A DNA stretch of 64,000 nucleotides from Clostridium sp. (GTDB taxonomy: Bacteria > Cyanobacteriota > Vampirovibrionia > Gastranaerophilales > Gastranaerophilaceae), in assembly GCA_018362895.1 (NCBI GenBank), contig JAHALR010000001.1, positions 248,001 through 312,000 of the forward strand. Reading direction: 5' to 3'. Positions within the stretch are counted from its first letter, which is position 1; each line of letters opens with the position of its first letter. Of the stretch, positions 26,328 through 34,926 are shown piece by piece. The position numbers and the translations under genes were made by a program. Below the pieces are notes generated by a model. That model saw nothing but the letters and a program-made list of their open reading frames with translations, was not told the origin of the DNA and did no database searches.

Positions 26328-27422
26328 ATGGGTATTCAAGTTCAAAAAACTGAATCTGGCTGGATAGTCAACAAAGGCGGAATATCTTTTTCTATTACCG
26401 ACAACAACAAAAACGGTAAATATGATTCAGGTGACCTTTGCAAGGAATTATCCGGCAAAGGAAACACACTCTCAGCCGATGATTTAATAGAAGTTAAATA
26501 TCAGATACTTCAACAAGGCGATGGTGCTACTCAATCAGAAATGACAGAATATTCAAGATATAAAGAAAGAAAAACTCAACAAGAAAAACTTCAACAACAA
26601 CAGCAACAATATATGCAGCAATTTCAACCAAAACCAAAGAAAAAAGGTTTCTGGGGAACAGTTGGTCAAATTGCAACAACAGTTTTAAGCGGAGTCAGCG
26701 GATTTTTGGGAATGATGATTGGCTTCGGCGGAGGAGCAAATGCCTGGGCATTTAACAATACGGCTAATGATTGGGCTGTAAGAGGTTTTTCCGGATTCAG
26801 CAGCGGCATGCTCGACACAAGCACCATGCTTGGCAGTGCCGGACTCGGTTCTTTCGGTCTGACAGGAGGAACAAACTTTAATGCAGGACTCGCTCAAGTA
26901 ATCAGCGCAGCTCAAATGGAAAATGCACAAAGAACAGAACAAATGAACCAGATTCTCGAAGAACAAAAAGCAAAAGCTGAAGAAACAAAAGCTAAACAAG
27001 AAAAAGAAGCTAATGCTAAAGGAATAGAAAACTTATATGAATCTATCGGTGACAACGAAGATGAAAAAGTAATGGCCAAAGCTAATGTATCCAAATTAGA
27101 AGAAATTTATGACGTTGGCAAAGAAGATTACACAGACGAAGAAATCGAAACTGCAAAGAAAATCAAAAAATATCAACACGTACCGGTTGATCATATATCT
27201 GACAAAGGCGGAGAAAAAACAAAACTTGACCCCTCTGTTGCAGCAAAATTAAATGAAAAACTTGGAAAATACAAAAACGAAACAAATGAATCAAAACAAC
27301 AGGATATTTTAACCCCTGAAAATTACAAAAAACTCAAATCATTACTTGCAAAGCAACAATTAACAGAAAAAGACATTGAAATAATCAAAACAATACTCAA
27401 AAAACCATTAGAAAATCAATAA
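26328..27422 (+). CDS. Lineage-type protein with EF-hand-like loop and glycine-rich hydrophobic core
   Basis: A 364-residue protein of unknown function. Residues 25-36 fit an EF-hand or dockerin calcium loop with D25, N27, N29, D33 and D36. Residues about 85-100 are Gln-rich. Residues about 105-200 are Gly- and Ala-rich and hydrophobic (FWGTVGQIATTVLSGVSG, then FGGGANAWAF), perhaps membrane-inserting. Residues 205-240 form a charged coiled coil, and the rest is acidic and helical. GAGGA precedes the ATG. It is monocistronic with a strong terminator. The calcium loop plus hydrophobic core suggests a secreted or surface role, but there is no classical signal peptide. Confidence 0.65.
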   Translation: MGIQVQKTESGWIVNKGGISFSITDNNKNGKYDSGDLCKELSGKGNTLSADDLIEVKYQILQQGDGATQSEMTEYSRYKERKTQQEKLQQQQQQYMQQFQPKPKKKGFWGTVGQIATTVLSGVSGFLGMMIGFGGGANAWAFNNTANDWAVRGFSGFSSGMLDTSTMLGSAGLGSFGLTGGTNFNAGLAQVISAAQMENAQRTEQMNQILEEQKAKAEETKAKQEKEANAKGIENLYESIGDNEDEKVMAKANVSKLEEIYDVGKEDYTDEEIETAKKIKKYQHVPVDHISDKGGEKTKLDPSVAAKLNEKLGKYKNETNESKQQDILTPENYKKLKSLLAKQQLTEKDIEIIKTILKKPLENQ

Positions 27423-27452
27423 AAAATAGCTGTTTAAAACAGCTATTTTTTT
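27421..27452. terminator. Intrinsic terminator, bidirectional
   Basis: The stem AAATAGCTGTT / AACAGCTATTT with a 3-base loop is flanked by A and T runs. It overlaps the 3' end of the small minus-strand gene. Confidence 0.8.
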
Positions 27453-27625
27453 GTTTGTTGTAATTGAGATTGTTTTTGCTTAATATCCAAAGCTGCATTA
27501 TGAGCCAAAAGATATATAGAACAAGTTTTGTAATTTTTTAAATACCAGGCGCATTTTTCTTGTGCACATACTATTTCTATTGAATTACCCGCACTCATCA
27601 ACGGACATATCGGTATTAATGCCAT
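27443..27625 (-). CDS. Small cysteine-containing protein (60 aa)
   Basis: A 60-residue protein beginning MALIPICPLMSAG, with four cysteines in total (C7, and C20, C25, C35 in VCAQEKCAWY and KTCSIYLLA). The pattern ICPLMS ... C(x4)CAWY ... C resembles small conserved proteins in several phyla that probably bind a metal or Fe-S cluster. AAAGGAG lies about 10 bases before the ATG. It follows the flavoprotein gene by 20 bases and is likely in the same transcript, suggesting a redox link. Confidence 0.65.
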   Translation of the reverse strand: MALIPICPLMSAGNSIEIVCAQEKCAWYLKNYKTCSIYLLAHNAALDIKQKQSQLQQTKK

Positions 27626-27645
27626 AATATAAATTCTCCTTTTAT

Positions 27646-28494
27646 TTAATTTTTAAGCGCCTCTGCTTGTTTGTATAAATTACAAGATTCACTACGTTTT
27701 TTTTCATAGTCTTTATATATTCTTGTTCTGTTTATTACTTCATCAAAATCAATCTGGTGAGCATCAAAGTCTGGTCCGTCCACGCAAGCAAACTTAACTT
27801 CTCCGCCTACCGTAACTCTGCAAGCACCGCACATTCCTGTACCATCTACCATAATCGGATTCATGCTTGCTTCTGTTTTGATTCCTTTATCGCGAGTCAA
27901 CTCTGCAACAGCTCTCATCATTGGCATCGGACCAACCGCAATAGCATAATCGACTTTTTCTTTATTCATAATATCTTCAAGTACACCAGTAACAAAGCCC
28001 TTTGTACCCATAGAGCCATCATCAGTTGTCACATACAGCTCTGTACAAGCATTTTTCATTTTATCTTCCCAGAAGATAAGCTCTTTTGTTCTTGCACCCA
28101 TAATCATATAAACTTTGTTTCCTGCATCTTTGAAAGCTTTTGCAATCAAATAACACGGTGCAGCACCATAACCACCGGCAAGACAAACAACTGTTCCATA
28201 TTTTTCTATATGAGTAGGTTGTCCTAAAGGTCCTACTATATCAACAAGTTCGTCACCTTCTTCTAATTTAGCCAACTGTTTTGTTGTATACCCGACAGCC
28301 ATAAATACTATTGTCAATTCACCTGATTTTCTGTCATAATCGGCAATTGTCAAAGGAATTCTTTCACCGTCTTCTGAAACTCTTAAAATGATAAACTGCC
28401 CAGCCTGTGCATTTTTGGTAATATATGGAGCATGAATAGTAAGTTCATACTGGTTTGGACATAATTCTATTTTTCTTAAAATTTTATAACCCAT
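27646..28494 (-). CDS. FAD/NAD-binding ferredoxin reductase subunit (NfnA/SudB-like)
   Basis: A 282-residue cytoplasmic flavoprotein of the PyrK/GltA-accessory/NfnA group. The N-terminal FAD barrel has the FAD-binding RIPLTIADYD. The NAD-binding fold carries CLAGGYGAAPCYLIAKAF and ends with AIAVGPMPMMRAV. The C-terminal cluster-binding segment GTGMCGACRVTVGGEVKFACVDGP provides the [2Fe-2S] cysteines. In NADH-dependent ferredoxin:NADP oxidoreductase it works with a large subunit, which is not in the window. It could be a stand-alone sulfide or dihydroorotate-type subunit. Confidence 0.9.
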   Translation of the reverse strand: MGYKILRKIELCPNQYELTIHAPYITKNAQAGQFIILRVSEDGERIPLTIADYDRKSGELTIVFMAVGYTTKQLAKLEEGDELVDIVGPLGQPTHIEKYGTVVCLAGGYGAAPCYLIAKAFKDAGNKVYMIMGARTKELIFWEDKMKNACTELYVTTDDGSMGTKGFVTGVLEDIMNKEKVDYAIAVGPMPMMRAVAELTRDKGIKTEASMNPIMVDGTGMCGACRVTVGGEVKFACVDGPDFDAHQIDFDEVINRTRIYKDYEKKRSESCNLYKQAEALKN

Positions 28495-28557
28495 TTTTTA
28501 ATCCCTATTAGTTTTCTAGTGTAATTTTATACCAAAAAGCGCAATGTTTTCAAGCGG

Positions 28558-29496
28558 TTAGTTTTTTAGAGCATCAGCTCCTGAAACTACCTCTGAAATT
28601 TCTTGTGTAATTGCTGCTTGACGAGCCTTATTATAGTCAATTGTCAGAACACGAATCATTTCATCAGCATTATTTGTTGCAGAAGACATAGCAGTCATTC
28701 TAGCTGCCAGTTCACTTGCAACAGCCTCTAACAATGCCTGATAAATAATATTAGTAATATACATAGGCACCATTTTTTGCAATATGCTTTGAGAATCAGG
28801 TTCAAACATCATTAAAGGATCAATACCTTTGCCGTTATCACTTTTTGCTCCCAACGCTTCTTCAACATCATCGACAGGTAAAATTTTCCAGTCTTCAACA
28901 AGATAAGACATCATATTCTTAAATCTTGTTGTCACAATTTCTATGCTGTCTATTGTACCGTCAACATATGCTTTCGCCATATCTTCTGCAATTACTATTG
29001 CATTAGCAGAACTTGGTTCTTGCGAAATTTTTGTATAGCTGTTTAAAATTTCAAAGCCTTCTGACTGAGCACGTCTTTTTAAAACAGTGTTACCTTTTAA
29101 TCCCACAACGAAGAATTTTACATCAATGCCTTGCTGTCTGTATTCTTTTGCTCTTTTTATACTGTATCTTACAACATTTGCATTATAAGCACCTGCCAGC
29201 CCTTTATTAGAAGTAATGACAAGAATTCCTGCGGTTTTTACATCTCTTTTTTGCATTAAAGCAGGATAATTGTCAATAGCTCGTTCTATTTTTAACCCTG
29301 CCGAAGTAACATCAGAAGCTGAAGATAGAACCTTTACAAAAGCTGTCGCAAGGGCCTTAGTAAAAGGTCTTGCAGATTTTACTCTATTTTCTGACCTTTT
29401 TACTTTAGCAGCAGCAACCATTTTCATTGCTCGTGTAATTTTTTGTGTATTCTTAATACTTGAAATTCTATCTTTAATATCTAATAAATTTGGCAT
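28558..29496 (-). CDS. atpG: ATP synthase gamma subunit
   Basis: Rotor shaft of F1. It has 312 residues. The N-terminal helix begins MPNLLDIKDRISSIKNTQKITRAMKMVAAAK. The C-terminal helix ASELAARMTAMSSATNNA ... TIDYNKARQAAITQEISEVV is very like cyanobacterial gamma. Cyanobacteria and chloroplasts carry an insertion of about 35 residues in the middle. Here only about 18 residues lie between LPVDD and MMFEPD, so the insertion is absent. It is the last gene of the operon; beta and epsilon are elsewhere. Confidence 0.96.
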   Translation of the reverse strand: MPNLLDIKDRISSIKNTQKITRAMKMVAAAKVKRSENRVKSARPFTKALATAFVKVLSSASDVTSAGLKIERAIDNYPALMQKRDVKTAGILVITSNKGLAGAYNANVVRYSIKRAKEYRQQGIDVKFFVVGLKGNTVLKRRAQSEGFEILNSYTKISQEPSSANAIVIAEDMAKAYVDGTIDSIEIVTTRFKNMMSYLVEDWKILPVDDVEEALGAKSDNGKGIDPLMMFEPDSQSILQKMVPMYITNIIYQALLEAVASELAARMTAMSSATNNADEMIRVLTIDYNKARQAAITQEISEVVSGADALKN

Positions 29497-29517
29497 TATT
29501 TATCCTTTTTTAAAGCA

Positions 29518-31035
29518 CTATGCAAAAAGTGAAGATTTGAAAGTTTCGAGATTTTCCTTGAGTATTTTCTTGTCTTCATCACTCAAAGGAGCACCGTCAT
29601 TCAATCTTTGAGACAGTTCAGAAAGATTTGCATCTTGATATTCAAACCATTCTTTTTTAAACTGTGCAATTTTATTGTTAGGAATGTCATCAAGAAGTCC
29701 TTCATTTGCAGCAAAAAGTATGCTTACTTGTTTTGCTACACTTAAAGGTGAATATTGAGGCTGTTTTAAAACTTCTGTAAGTTTTTGACCTCTTCTTAAC
29801 TGATCTTGTGTCGCTTTATCCAAATCAGAAGCAAATTGAGCGAAAGCTTCAAGTTCTCTAAACTGAGCCAAATCAAGTCTCAATTTACCGCCGACCTGTT
29901 TTGTTGCTTTAGTCTGAGCCGCACCGCCTACACGTGAAACAGAAATACCTGCGTTAATAGCCGGTCGTATACCGGAGTTAAACAGACCTGTTTCAAGGAA
30001 TATCTGACCGTCTGTAATAGAAATTACGTTAGTCGGAATATAAGCAGAAACGTCACCCGCCTGTGTTTCAATGATAGGCAAAGCTGTAATAGAACCACCA
30101 CCTAGTTTATCATTTAACTTACAAGCTCTTTCCAAAAGTCTTGAATGAAGATAGAATACATCACCGGGATATGCTTCACGTCCAGGCGGTCTTCTCAAAA
30201 GCAAACTCATAGCACGATAAGCCTGTGCATGTTTTGTCAAATCATCATAAACAATCAAAACATGTTTGCCTTGCTCCATAAATTCTTCAGCAATTGCAAC
30301 ACCTGCAAACGGAGCAATAAACTGCAATGGAGCAGACTCATCAGCAGTTGCTGAAACTATGATAGTATAATCCATAGCACCAAAATCTTCTAATTTCTTA
30401 GCAAGTTGGGCAACAGTAGATGTTTTTTGACCTATTGCAACATAAACACAAATTACATCCTGACCTTTCTGGTTAATGATTGTATCAATAGCAATAGCGG
30501 TTTTACCGGTTTGTCTGTCACCAATAATCAACTCTCTTTGTCCTCTTCCGATAGGAGTCAAAGCATCTATCGCAGTCAAACCTGTTTGCAATGGCTGATG
30601 AACAGATTTTCTTGAAACAATCCCCGGAGCAACACGCTCAACAGGTCTAGTTTTTTCATAGTGAATATCACCTTTGCCATCAACAGGCTTGCCGGTTGGG
30701 TTGACTATTCTTCCGATAAGACCGTCTCCAACCGGAACAGAAGCGATTCTGCCGGTAGTTTTTACAGTCATACCTTCCTTGATATGCTGATATTCACCAA
30801 GAATAACAACACCAACATTATCTTCTTCAAGGTTCAACGTAATACCAAGGGTACCTTTCCCGTCTTCAAACTCAACAAGTTCGTTAGACATTGCATTACG
30901 CAACCCGTATACACGTGCGATGCCGTCACCGACTTCCAACACAGAGCCGATATTTGAAACTTCCATTTCGGAATTGTAGTTTTCAATTTTGGCTTTGATG
31001 ATTGAAGTAATTTCATCAGGTCTGATTGCTGCCAT
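29518..31035 (-). CDS. atpA: ATP synthase alpha subunit
   Basis: Non-catalytic nucleotide-binding subunit of F1, 505 residues as usual. The N-terminal beta barrel is followed by the P-loop GDRQTGKTAIAIDTI near residue 169. VYVAIGQKTSTVAQ, YDDLTKHAQAYR and the PGREAYPGDVFYLHSRLLERA block are all intact. The C-terminal helical domain is complete. Sits between delta and gamma in the operon with about 20-base gaps. Confidence 0.98.
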   Translation of the reverse strand: MAAIRPDEITSIIKAKIENYNSEMEVSNIGSVLEVGDGIARVYGLRNAMSNELVEFEDGKGTLGITLNLEEDNVGVVILGEYQHIKEGMTVKTTGRIASVPVGDGLIGRIVNPTGKPVDGKGDIHYEKTRPVERVAPGIVSRKSVHQPLQTGLTAIDALTPIGRGQRELIIGDRQTGKTAIAIDTIINQKGQDVICVYVAIGQKTSTVAQLAKKLEDFGAMDYTIIVSATADESAPLQFIAPFAGVAIAEEFMEQGKHVLIVYDDLTKHAQAYRAMSLLLRRPPGREAYPGDVFYLHSRLLERACKLNDKLGGGSITALPIIETQAGDVSAYIPTNVISITDGQIFLETGLFNSGIRPAINAGISVSRVGGAAQTKATKQVGGKLRLDLAQFRELEAFAQFASDLDKATQDQLRRGQKLTEVLKQPQYSPLSVAKQVSILFAANEGLLDDIPNNKIAQFKKEWFEYQDANLSELSQRLNDGAPLSDEDKKILKENLETFKSSLFA

Positions 31036-31057
31036 TTTACTTTCCTTTTATTTTCCG

Positions 31058-31630
31058 TTAATTACCTAACATTTTCTTAAAACCCTGCAATTTCGAAGCC
31101 ATAGAGCCGTCAATTGTTTTATCATTAATTTTTAAAATTAGTCCCGCAATGATATCAGGGTTAACTTCAAAAACAAACTTCACCGACTTATGAAGTTTGC
31201 TTTCAAGTTTTTCTTTCAATCTTGATACTGAGTCAGCATCCATTTCAACCGCAGAAACAACACCGACTTTCAAGATATTTTTTGCCTCATCCATTTCTTC
31301 TTCAAAACAATAAAGTATAACAGGAAGTAGGTTAATTTTATTTTTCTCAATCAAGATATATAGCAAATTCAAAGTATCTTCTTTGAGTCTGCCCTCAAAT
31401 ATAGACTTTAACAAATCTTTTTTTTCTTCAGCAGGAATAACCGGATGAGAAAGAAATTCCTTAAAATTTTTCAAATTGTCAGAATCATTCAACAGTTCAA
31501 CAACATTAATCAGTTCAGAATAAACTTCATCAAGTTCATTTTTATTTTTGGCTAACTCAAGCAAAGCCTCAGAGTATCTCTTTGCTAAAGGAATTAATTT
31601 GTTATCAATATTTTTGCTGCACTGTGTCAT
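31058..31630 (-). CDS. atpH: ATP synthase delta subunit
   Basis: Peripheral stalk connector between F1 alpha and the b/b' dimer. It has 190 residues: an N-terminal six-helix domain (LAKRYSEALLELAKN, then EFLSHPVIPAEEKKDLL) and a C-terminal domain with GLILKINDKTIDGSMASKLQ, the family signature. Divergent in sequence but diagnostic in order and motif. Confidence 0.95.
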   Translation of the reverse strand: MTQCSKNIDNKLIPLAKRYSEALLELAKNKNELDEVYSELINVVELLNDSDNLKNFKEFLSHPVIPAEEKKDLLKSIFEGRLKEDTLNLLYILIEKNKINLLPVILYCFEEEMDEAKNILKVGVVSAVEMDADSVSRLKEKLESKLHKSVKFVFEVNPDIIAGLILKINDKTIDGSMASKLQGFKKMLGN

Positions 31631-31648
31631 TTCTGTATATCCTACACG

Positions 31649-32152
31649 CTACACGTCTAATTTATCTAAACTGTTGATAAAATCATTGATATATCTTTTA
31701 TGAAGCTCTTTATCCTTATCAAGTGCTGATTTTATCTGTCTTTGAGCAACTTCAATTGATGAAGAGGAAACATTTTTCAAAAGTTCTGCCTGCACGTGGT
31801 TTTCTTCTGAATGCACCTGTTTTTCAATGTTTCTTTTTATTGTTTTAACAGTTTTGTCCAAATCTTGTCTGGTTTTAGCTTCAAAGGCTTTTGCAGTTTC
31901 TTCTGCCTTTTTCACAATTTCATCAAGTTCATCATTGATGTTTTTCAAAGAATCAGAAACTTTTTCAAACTCTTTTTTGGCTTCTTCCTTTAAAGAATCA
32001 GAATCTTCAACAGTTTTTTGAATCGAAGCTCTGTAATCTTCCAGCTTTTTCGGCACTTTAAGAAAATAAATCACTGCACCGAAAAATGCAATCATTATTG
32101 CAAAGTTGATAACATTTGAATGTAATATGTTTGCATAACTGAAATCAAACAT
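31649..32152 (-). CDS. atpF: ATP synthase subunit b
   Basis: Stator subunit of Fo. It has 167 residues: one membrane helix (VINFAIMIAFFGAVIYFL, about residues 14-31), then a long charged coiled coil. Its start overlaps the end of the b' gene by 8 bases. The separate b and b' genes are a trait of cyanobacteria, chloroplasts and some other phyla. Confidence 0.93.
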   Translation of the reverse strand: MFDFSYANILHSNVINFAIMIAFFGAVIYFLKVPKKLEDYRASIQKTVEDSDSLKEEAKKEFEKVSDSLKNINDELDEIVKKAEETAKAFEAKTRQDLDKTVKTIKRNIEKQVHSEENHVQAELLKNVSSSSIEVAQRQIKSALDKDKELHKRYINDFINSLDKLDV

Positions 32153-32621
32153 TTTTCTTCATAACCTCTTCAATCTCACTCTCACATAACGGCTCAAAAG
32201 AGATACCAATACCCATTAACTTTGTTGTCAAATTATTTGCCAAATCAGCCACATCATGTTTCATATTACGGATAGTTTCTTCTTTTTGGTTTGCGAGAGA
32301 TTGTTTTTGTTCACTAAAGTATGAACCTGCACTGTTTTTAGCATCATTCAAAACCTTAGCTTTTTCTTCTTTCAAAGAATCCGCTTTAGAAGCAACTATA
32401 TCTCTGGATTTTCTTTGTGCATCAGCTATTTTATGTTTTTTGTCTTCAACAAGTGCAGTAGCGTTCTGCTTATGCAAATCAGCTTCATTTTTATTAGCCT
32501 TAATATAATCTGCTCTTTTCTCCATAATAGCCAGAACAGGTTTATATAGAATAGCATTCATTATAAAAATGAAAACAATAAAACTGAGTGCTGATATTAA
32601 AAATGTTGCATTAAATTCCAT
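32145..32621 (-). CDS. atpF': ATP synthase subunit b' (second b-type subunit)
   Basis: Divergent b-type stator subunit of 158 residues that pairs with b. One N-terminal membrane helix (FLISALSFIVFIFIMNAILY) is followed by YKPVLAIMEKRADYI, the conserved b-type junction, and a long coiled coil. Placement right after subunit c and before b matches the cyanobacterial b' gene. Confidence 0.92.
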   Translation of the reverse strand: MEFNATFLISALSFIVFIFIMNAILYKPVLAIMEKRADYIKANKNEADLHKQNATALVEDKKHKIADAQRKSRDIVASKADSLKEEKAKVLNDAKNSAGSYFSEQKQSLANQKEETIRNMKHDVADLANNLTTKLMGIGISFEPLCESEIEEVMKKNV

Positions 32622-32655
32622 AATTATAGTTCTTCTATCTGATATCTTTTACCAA

Positions 32656-32916
32656 TTATTTTACTGCAAGCAACTGCAAAGCAATGAACAATGCATAGAT
32701 AGCACAAGCTTCTGCAAGACCTGCACCGATAATGAAGTAAATCAAAGCTTTACCAGAAATCTCAGGTTGTCTTGAAATTGCATCCAGAAGACCTTTAGTT
32801 GCAATACCCAAACCAATTCCGGCACCAATTGCACCAAATCCGATAGAAAGGCCTGCACCGAGCTTTGCCATTGATAAAACTTCTACTGCTGAAGCTGCTA
32901 CTTGTTCTACTGCCAT
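32656..32916 (-). CDS. atpE: ATP synthase subunit c
   Basis: Proteolipid ring subunit of 86 residues: two membrane helices joined by the polar RQPE loop (49-52). The ion-binding carboxylate is E69 in GLAEACAIY. The Na+-type ligands (Gln in helix 1, Ser/Thr after the Glu) are not present: helix 1 reads GIGLGIA and E69 is followed by Ala. The ring is therefore predicted to carry H+. The N-terminus is about ten residues longer than in cyanobacteria. Confidence 0.97.
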   Translation of the reverse strand: MAVEQVAASAVEVLSMAKLGAGLSIGFGAIGAGIGLGIATKGLLDAISRQPEISGKALIYFIIGAGLAEACAIYALFIALQLLAVK

Positions 32917-32959
32917 AATTTTCTCCTTTTTTATACTAATTTATCGTTTTATTTTTTAT

Positions 32960-33646
32960 TTAATGCTCTTCTTCCTGAACAGCTATCGCTATATACGCCG
33001 TTGAAAGAAGCATAAAGACCAAAGCCTGGACAAATGCCACAAACACCTCAAACAGCATAAATGGCAAAGGTAACAGATAAGCAAATATACCGACAAAAGT
33101 CACAACCAGCAACTCACCTGCCAATATATTCGCAAAAAGTCGGAGTGCGAGTGAAAAAGGCCTAATAACCATTTCCAAAAGTTCAATCAGTGCCATTATA
33201 ATTCCTACAAGACTGAATTCATGAAGGAAATATTTAGGACCTTTTACCTTAACGCCTTGATATACATAATAAATCAATACCATTACAGCCATTGCTGCTG
33301 TCATATTGATATCATTTGTAGGCGAAGCAAGTTCACCTGTTTTGAGATGATACAATCTCCAAGGTAATTGACCTATCAAATTTGCTGTCAAAATAAACAA
33401 AAACAGTGTAGCAAGAAGCGGAATATGTTTTCTTCCCTTCTGACCTATCATTGAATCAGTCAAGCCAACAAATGCACCTAATATACCTTCTGCAACTGTC
33501 TGAAGTTTTGTGGGAATTACAGACATTTTTCTTGTACACAAAAAAGCGAATACAATAAGAATCCCCATTGTAATCCACATTGTGACTATGGTATCAACAT
33601 TTACACTAAAATGACCTAGCTGGGCAATCCAATGTCCTTCTGACAT
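32960..33646 (-). CDS. atpB: ATP synthase subunit a
   Basis: Proton half-channel subunit of Fo with 228 residues and five to six membrane helices. The essential Arg lies in SLALRLFANILAGELL. The C-terminal helices with EVFVAFVQALVFMLLSTAYI are typical. It is first in the operon, with no atpI in front. Its upstream region carries a good promoter and a small hairpin in the leader (AACCG / CGGTT, 33669-33686). Confidence 0.96.
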   Translation of the reverse strand: MSEGHWIAQLGHFSVNVDTIVTMWITMGILIVFAFLCTRKMSVIPTKLQTVAEGILGAFVGLTDSMIGQKGRKHIPLLATLFLFILTANLIGQLPWRLYHLKTGELASPTNDINMTAAMAVMVLIYYVYQGVKVKGPKYFLHEFSLVGIIMALIELLEMVIRPFSLALRLFANILAGELLVVTFVGIFAYLLPLPFMLFEVFVAFVQALVFMLLSTAYIAIAVQEEEH

Positions 33647-33693
33647 TTTCTCTATCCTCTATAATAATAACCGAACCTTAACGGTTCATTTGT

Positions 33694-33722
33694 AATATAT
33701 CACTATTGTGTAAAAAACACAA
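33694..33722 (-). promoter_or_regulatory. Promoter of the ATP synthase operon
   Basis: On the minus strand TTGTGT and TATATT are separated by 17 bases, about 48 bases before the subunit a start. Confidence 0.65.
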
Positions 33723-33792
33723 ATATATGTATAACTAAAATGTTAATACAAAAAAGAAAAGAAACATACGATATATAGATGAAAAAACAACA

Positions 33793-33821
33793 AAAAAGAC
33801 CCGATTTTGTCAGGTCTTTTT
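33793..33821. terminator. Terminator after rpmB
   Basis: The stem AAAAAGACC / GGTCTTTTT with an 11-base loop and a T run on either strand separates rpmB from the ATP synthase promoter. Confidence 0.8.
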
Positions 33822-33844
33822 ATTTAAAATTTATACGGTTTCAA

Positions 33845-34036
33845 TTATATAGCTCTTTGAACTTTACCTGCTCTGATGCAAGAAGTGCAAACATTAATTC
33901 TTTTTACTGTGCCGTTTTGATTAACTTTAACAGATTGCAAATTCGGCTCTTGTCTGTGCACATTCTGTTTATGTGAAAAAGAAATTTTAGCTGCTTTAAT
34001 TGCTTTTTTACCGCATACGTCACATTGTTTAGACAT
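33845..34036 (-). CDS. rpmB: 50S ribosomal protein bL28
   Basis: Ribosomal large-subunit protein of 63 residues. It starts MSKQCDVCGKKA and has SFSHKQNVHRQEPNLQSV, the L28 core. Paired CxxC motifs (C5/C8 and C52/C55 in VCTSCI) mark the zinc-binding form of the protein. Monocistronic with its own terminator. Confidence 0.96.
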   Translation of the reverse strand: MSKQCDVCGKKAIKAAKISFSHKQNVHRQEPNLQSVKVNQNGTVKRINVCTSCIRAGKVQRAI

Positions 34037-34126
34037 AGTGTATCCTTTCGATAAGTTGTTCGTTATTTTAGATTACTGTAAAAATATTTTAATATCAAGT
34101 CCGAAAACGCAAAGCTTAAAGTATTT

Positions 34127-34837
34127 TTACTTAATCAAGTCTATCATATCCTTAACAGCTTTTTCCAAGCCGTCAAATACAGCTCTGGCAATAATATTAT
34201 GCCCTATGTTCAATTCTAAAAGCCCGTTGATTTCTTTCATTCTATGTACATTCTCATATGTAAGTCCATGACCTGCATTAACCTTTAATCCCAAATTTTG
34301 TGCAAGTTCCGCTGCTATTTTGAGATTATTCAATTCATAATCTTCTGAATTTGTACCATAAGCTTCTGAATATTTGCCGGTATGAAGCTCTATAAATTGT
34401 GCACCTGTTTTATATGCTGCCTCAACTTGATTTTTATCCGCATCTATAAACAAACTGACAATTATTCCTGCATCTTTAAGAGGTTTTACAAAGTCACGAA
34501 TTTTTTCAAATTGTCCTGCAACATCTAAACCGCCCTCTGTTGTAACTTCCTGTCTTTTTTCGGGAACAAGACAGCAATTTGACGGAAGCACCTCAAGAGC
34601 AATTTTTTGCATTTCATCTGTCACTGCCATTTCAAGGTTCAAACGTGTTTTCAATATATGTTTCAATTCAGAAACATCATTATCTTTAGTATGACGTCTG
34701 TCCTCTCTTAAATGAACTGTTATACCATCAGCACCTGCTTTTTCACATAAAAGAGCAGCCTGAATTAAGTTTGGCTCCAATCCGCCTCTTGCATTTCTTA
34801 ATGTAGCGATATGATCAATATTTACGCCTAATAACAT
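34127..34837 (-). CDS. pdxJ: Pyridoxine 5'-phosphate synthase
   Basis: Last step of DXP-dependent vitamin B6 synthesis: joins 1-deoxyxylulose 5-phosphate and aminoacetone phosphate. It has 236 residues, a TIM barrel. The opening LGVNIDHIATLRNARGG, the ITVHLREDRRH block, IELHTGKYSEA and LKVNAGHGLTYENV are family signatures. It shares DXP with the MEP pathway represented by ispD. Confidence 0.97.
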   Translation of the reverse strand: MLLGVNIDHIATLRNARGGLEPNLIQAALLCEKAGADGITVHLREDRRHTKDNDVSELKHILKTRLNLEMAVTDEMQKIALEVLPSNCCLVPEKRQEVTTEGGLDVAGQFEKIRDFVKPLKDAGIIVSLFIDADKNQVEAAYKTGAQFIELHTGKYSEAYGTNSEDYELNNLKIAAELAQNLGLKVNAGHGLTYENVHRMKEINGLLELNIGHNIIARAVFDGLEKAVKDMIDLIK

Positions 34838-34926
34838 ATTTTTTCCTCTGTGTTCTTTTTAACACGCCAAGTATAGCGCAAAATCCACTTTAAATTAAGG
34901 CTTTTTTATAAAGATAATATAAAGTT

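Noticed and set aside
27757..28227. 156-codon plus-strand frame opposite the NfnA-like gene
   Set aside because: His/Cys/Ser-rich shadow of a clearly coding minus-strand gene.
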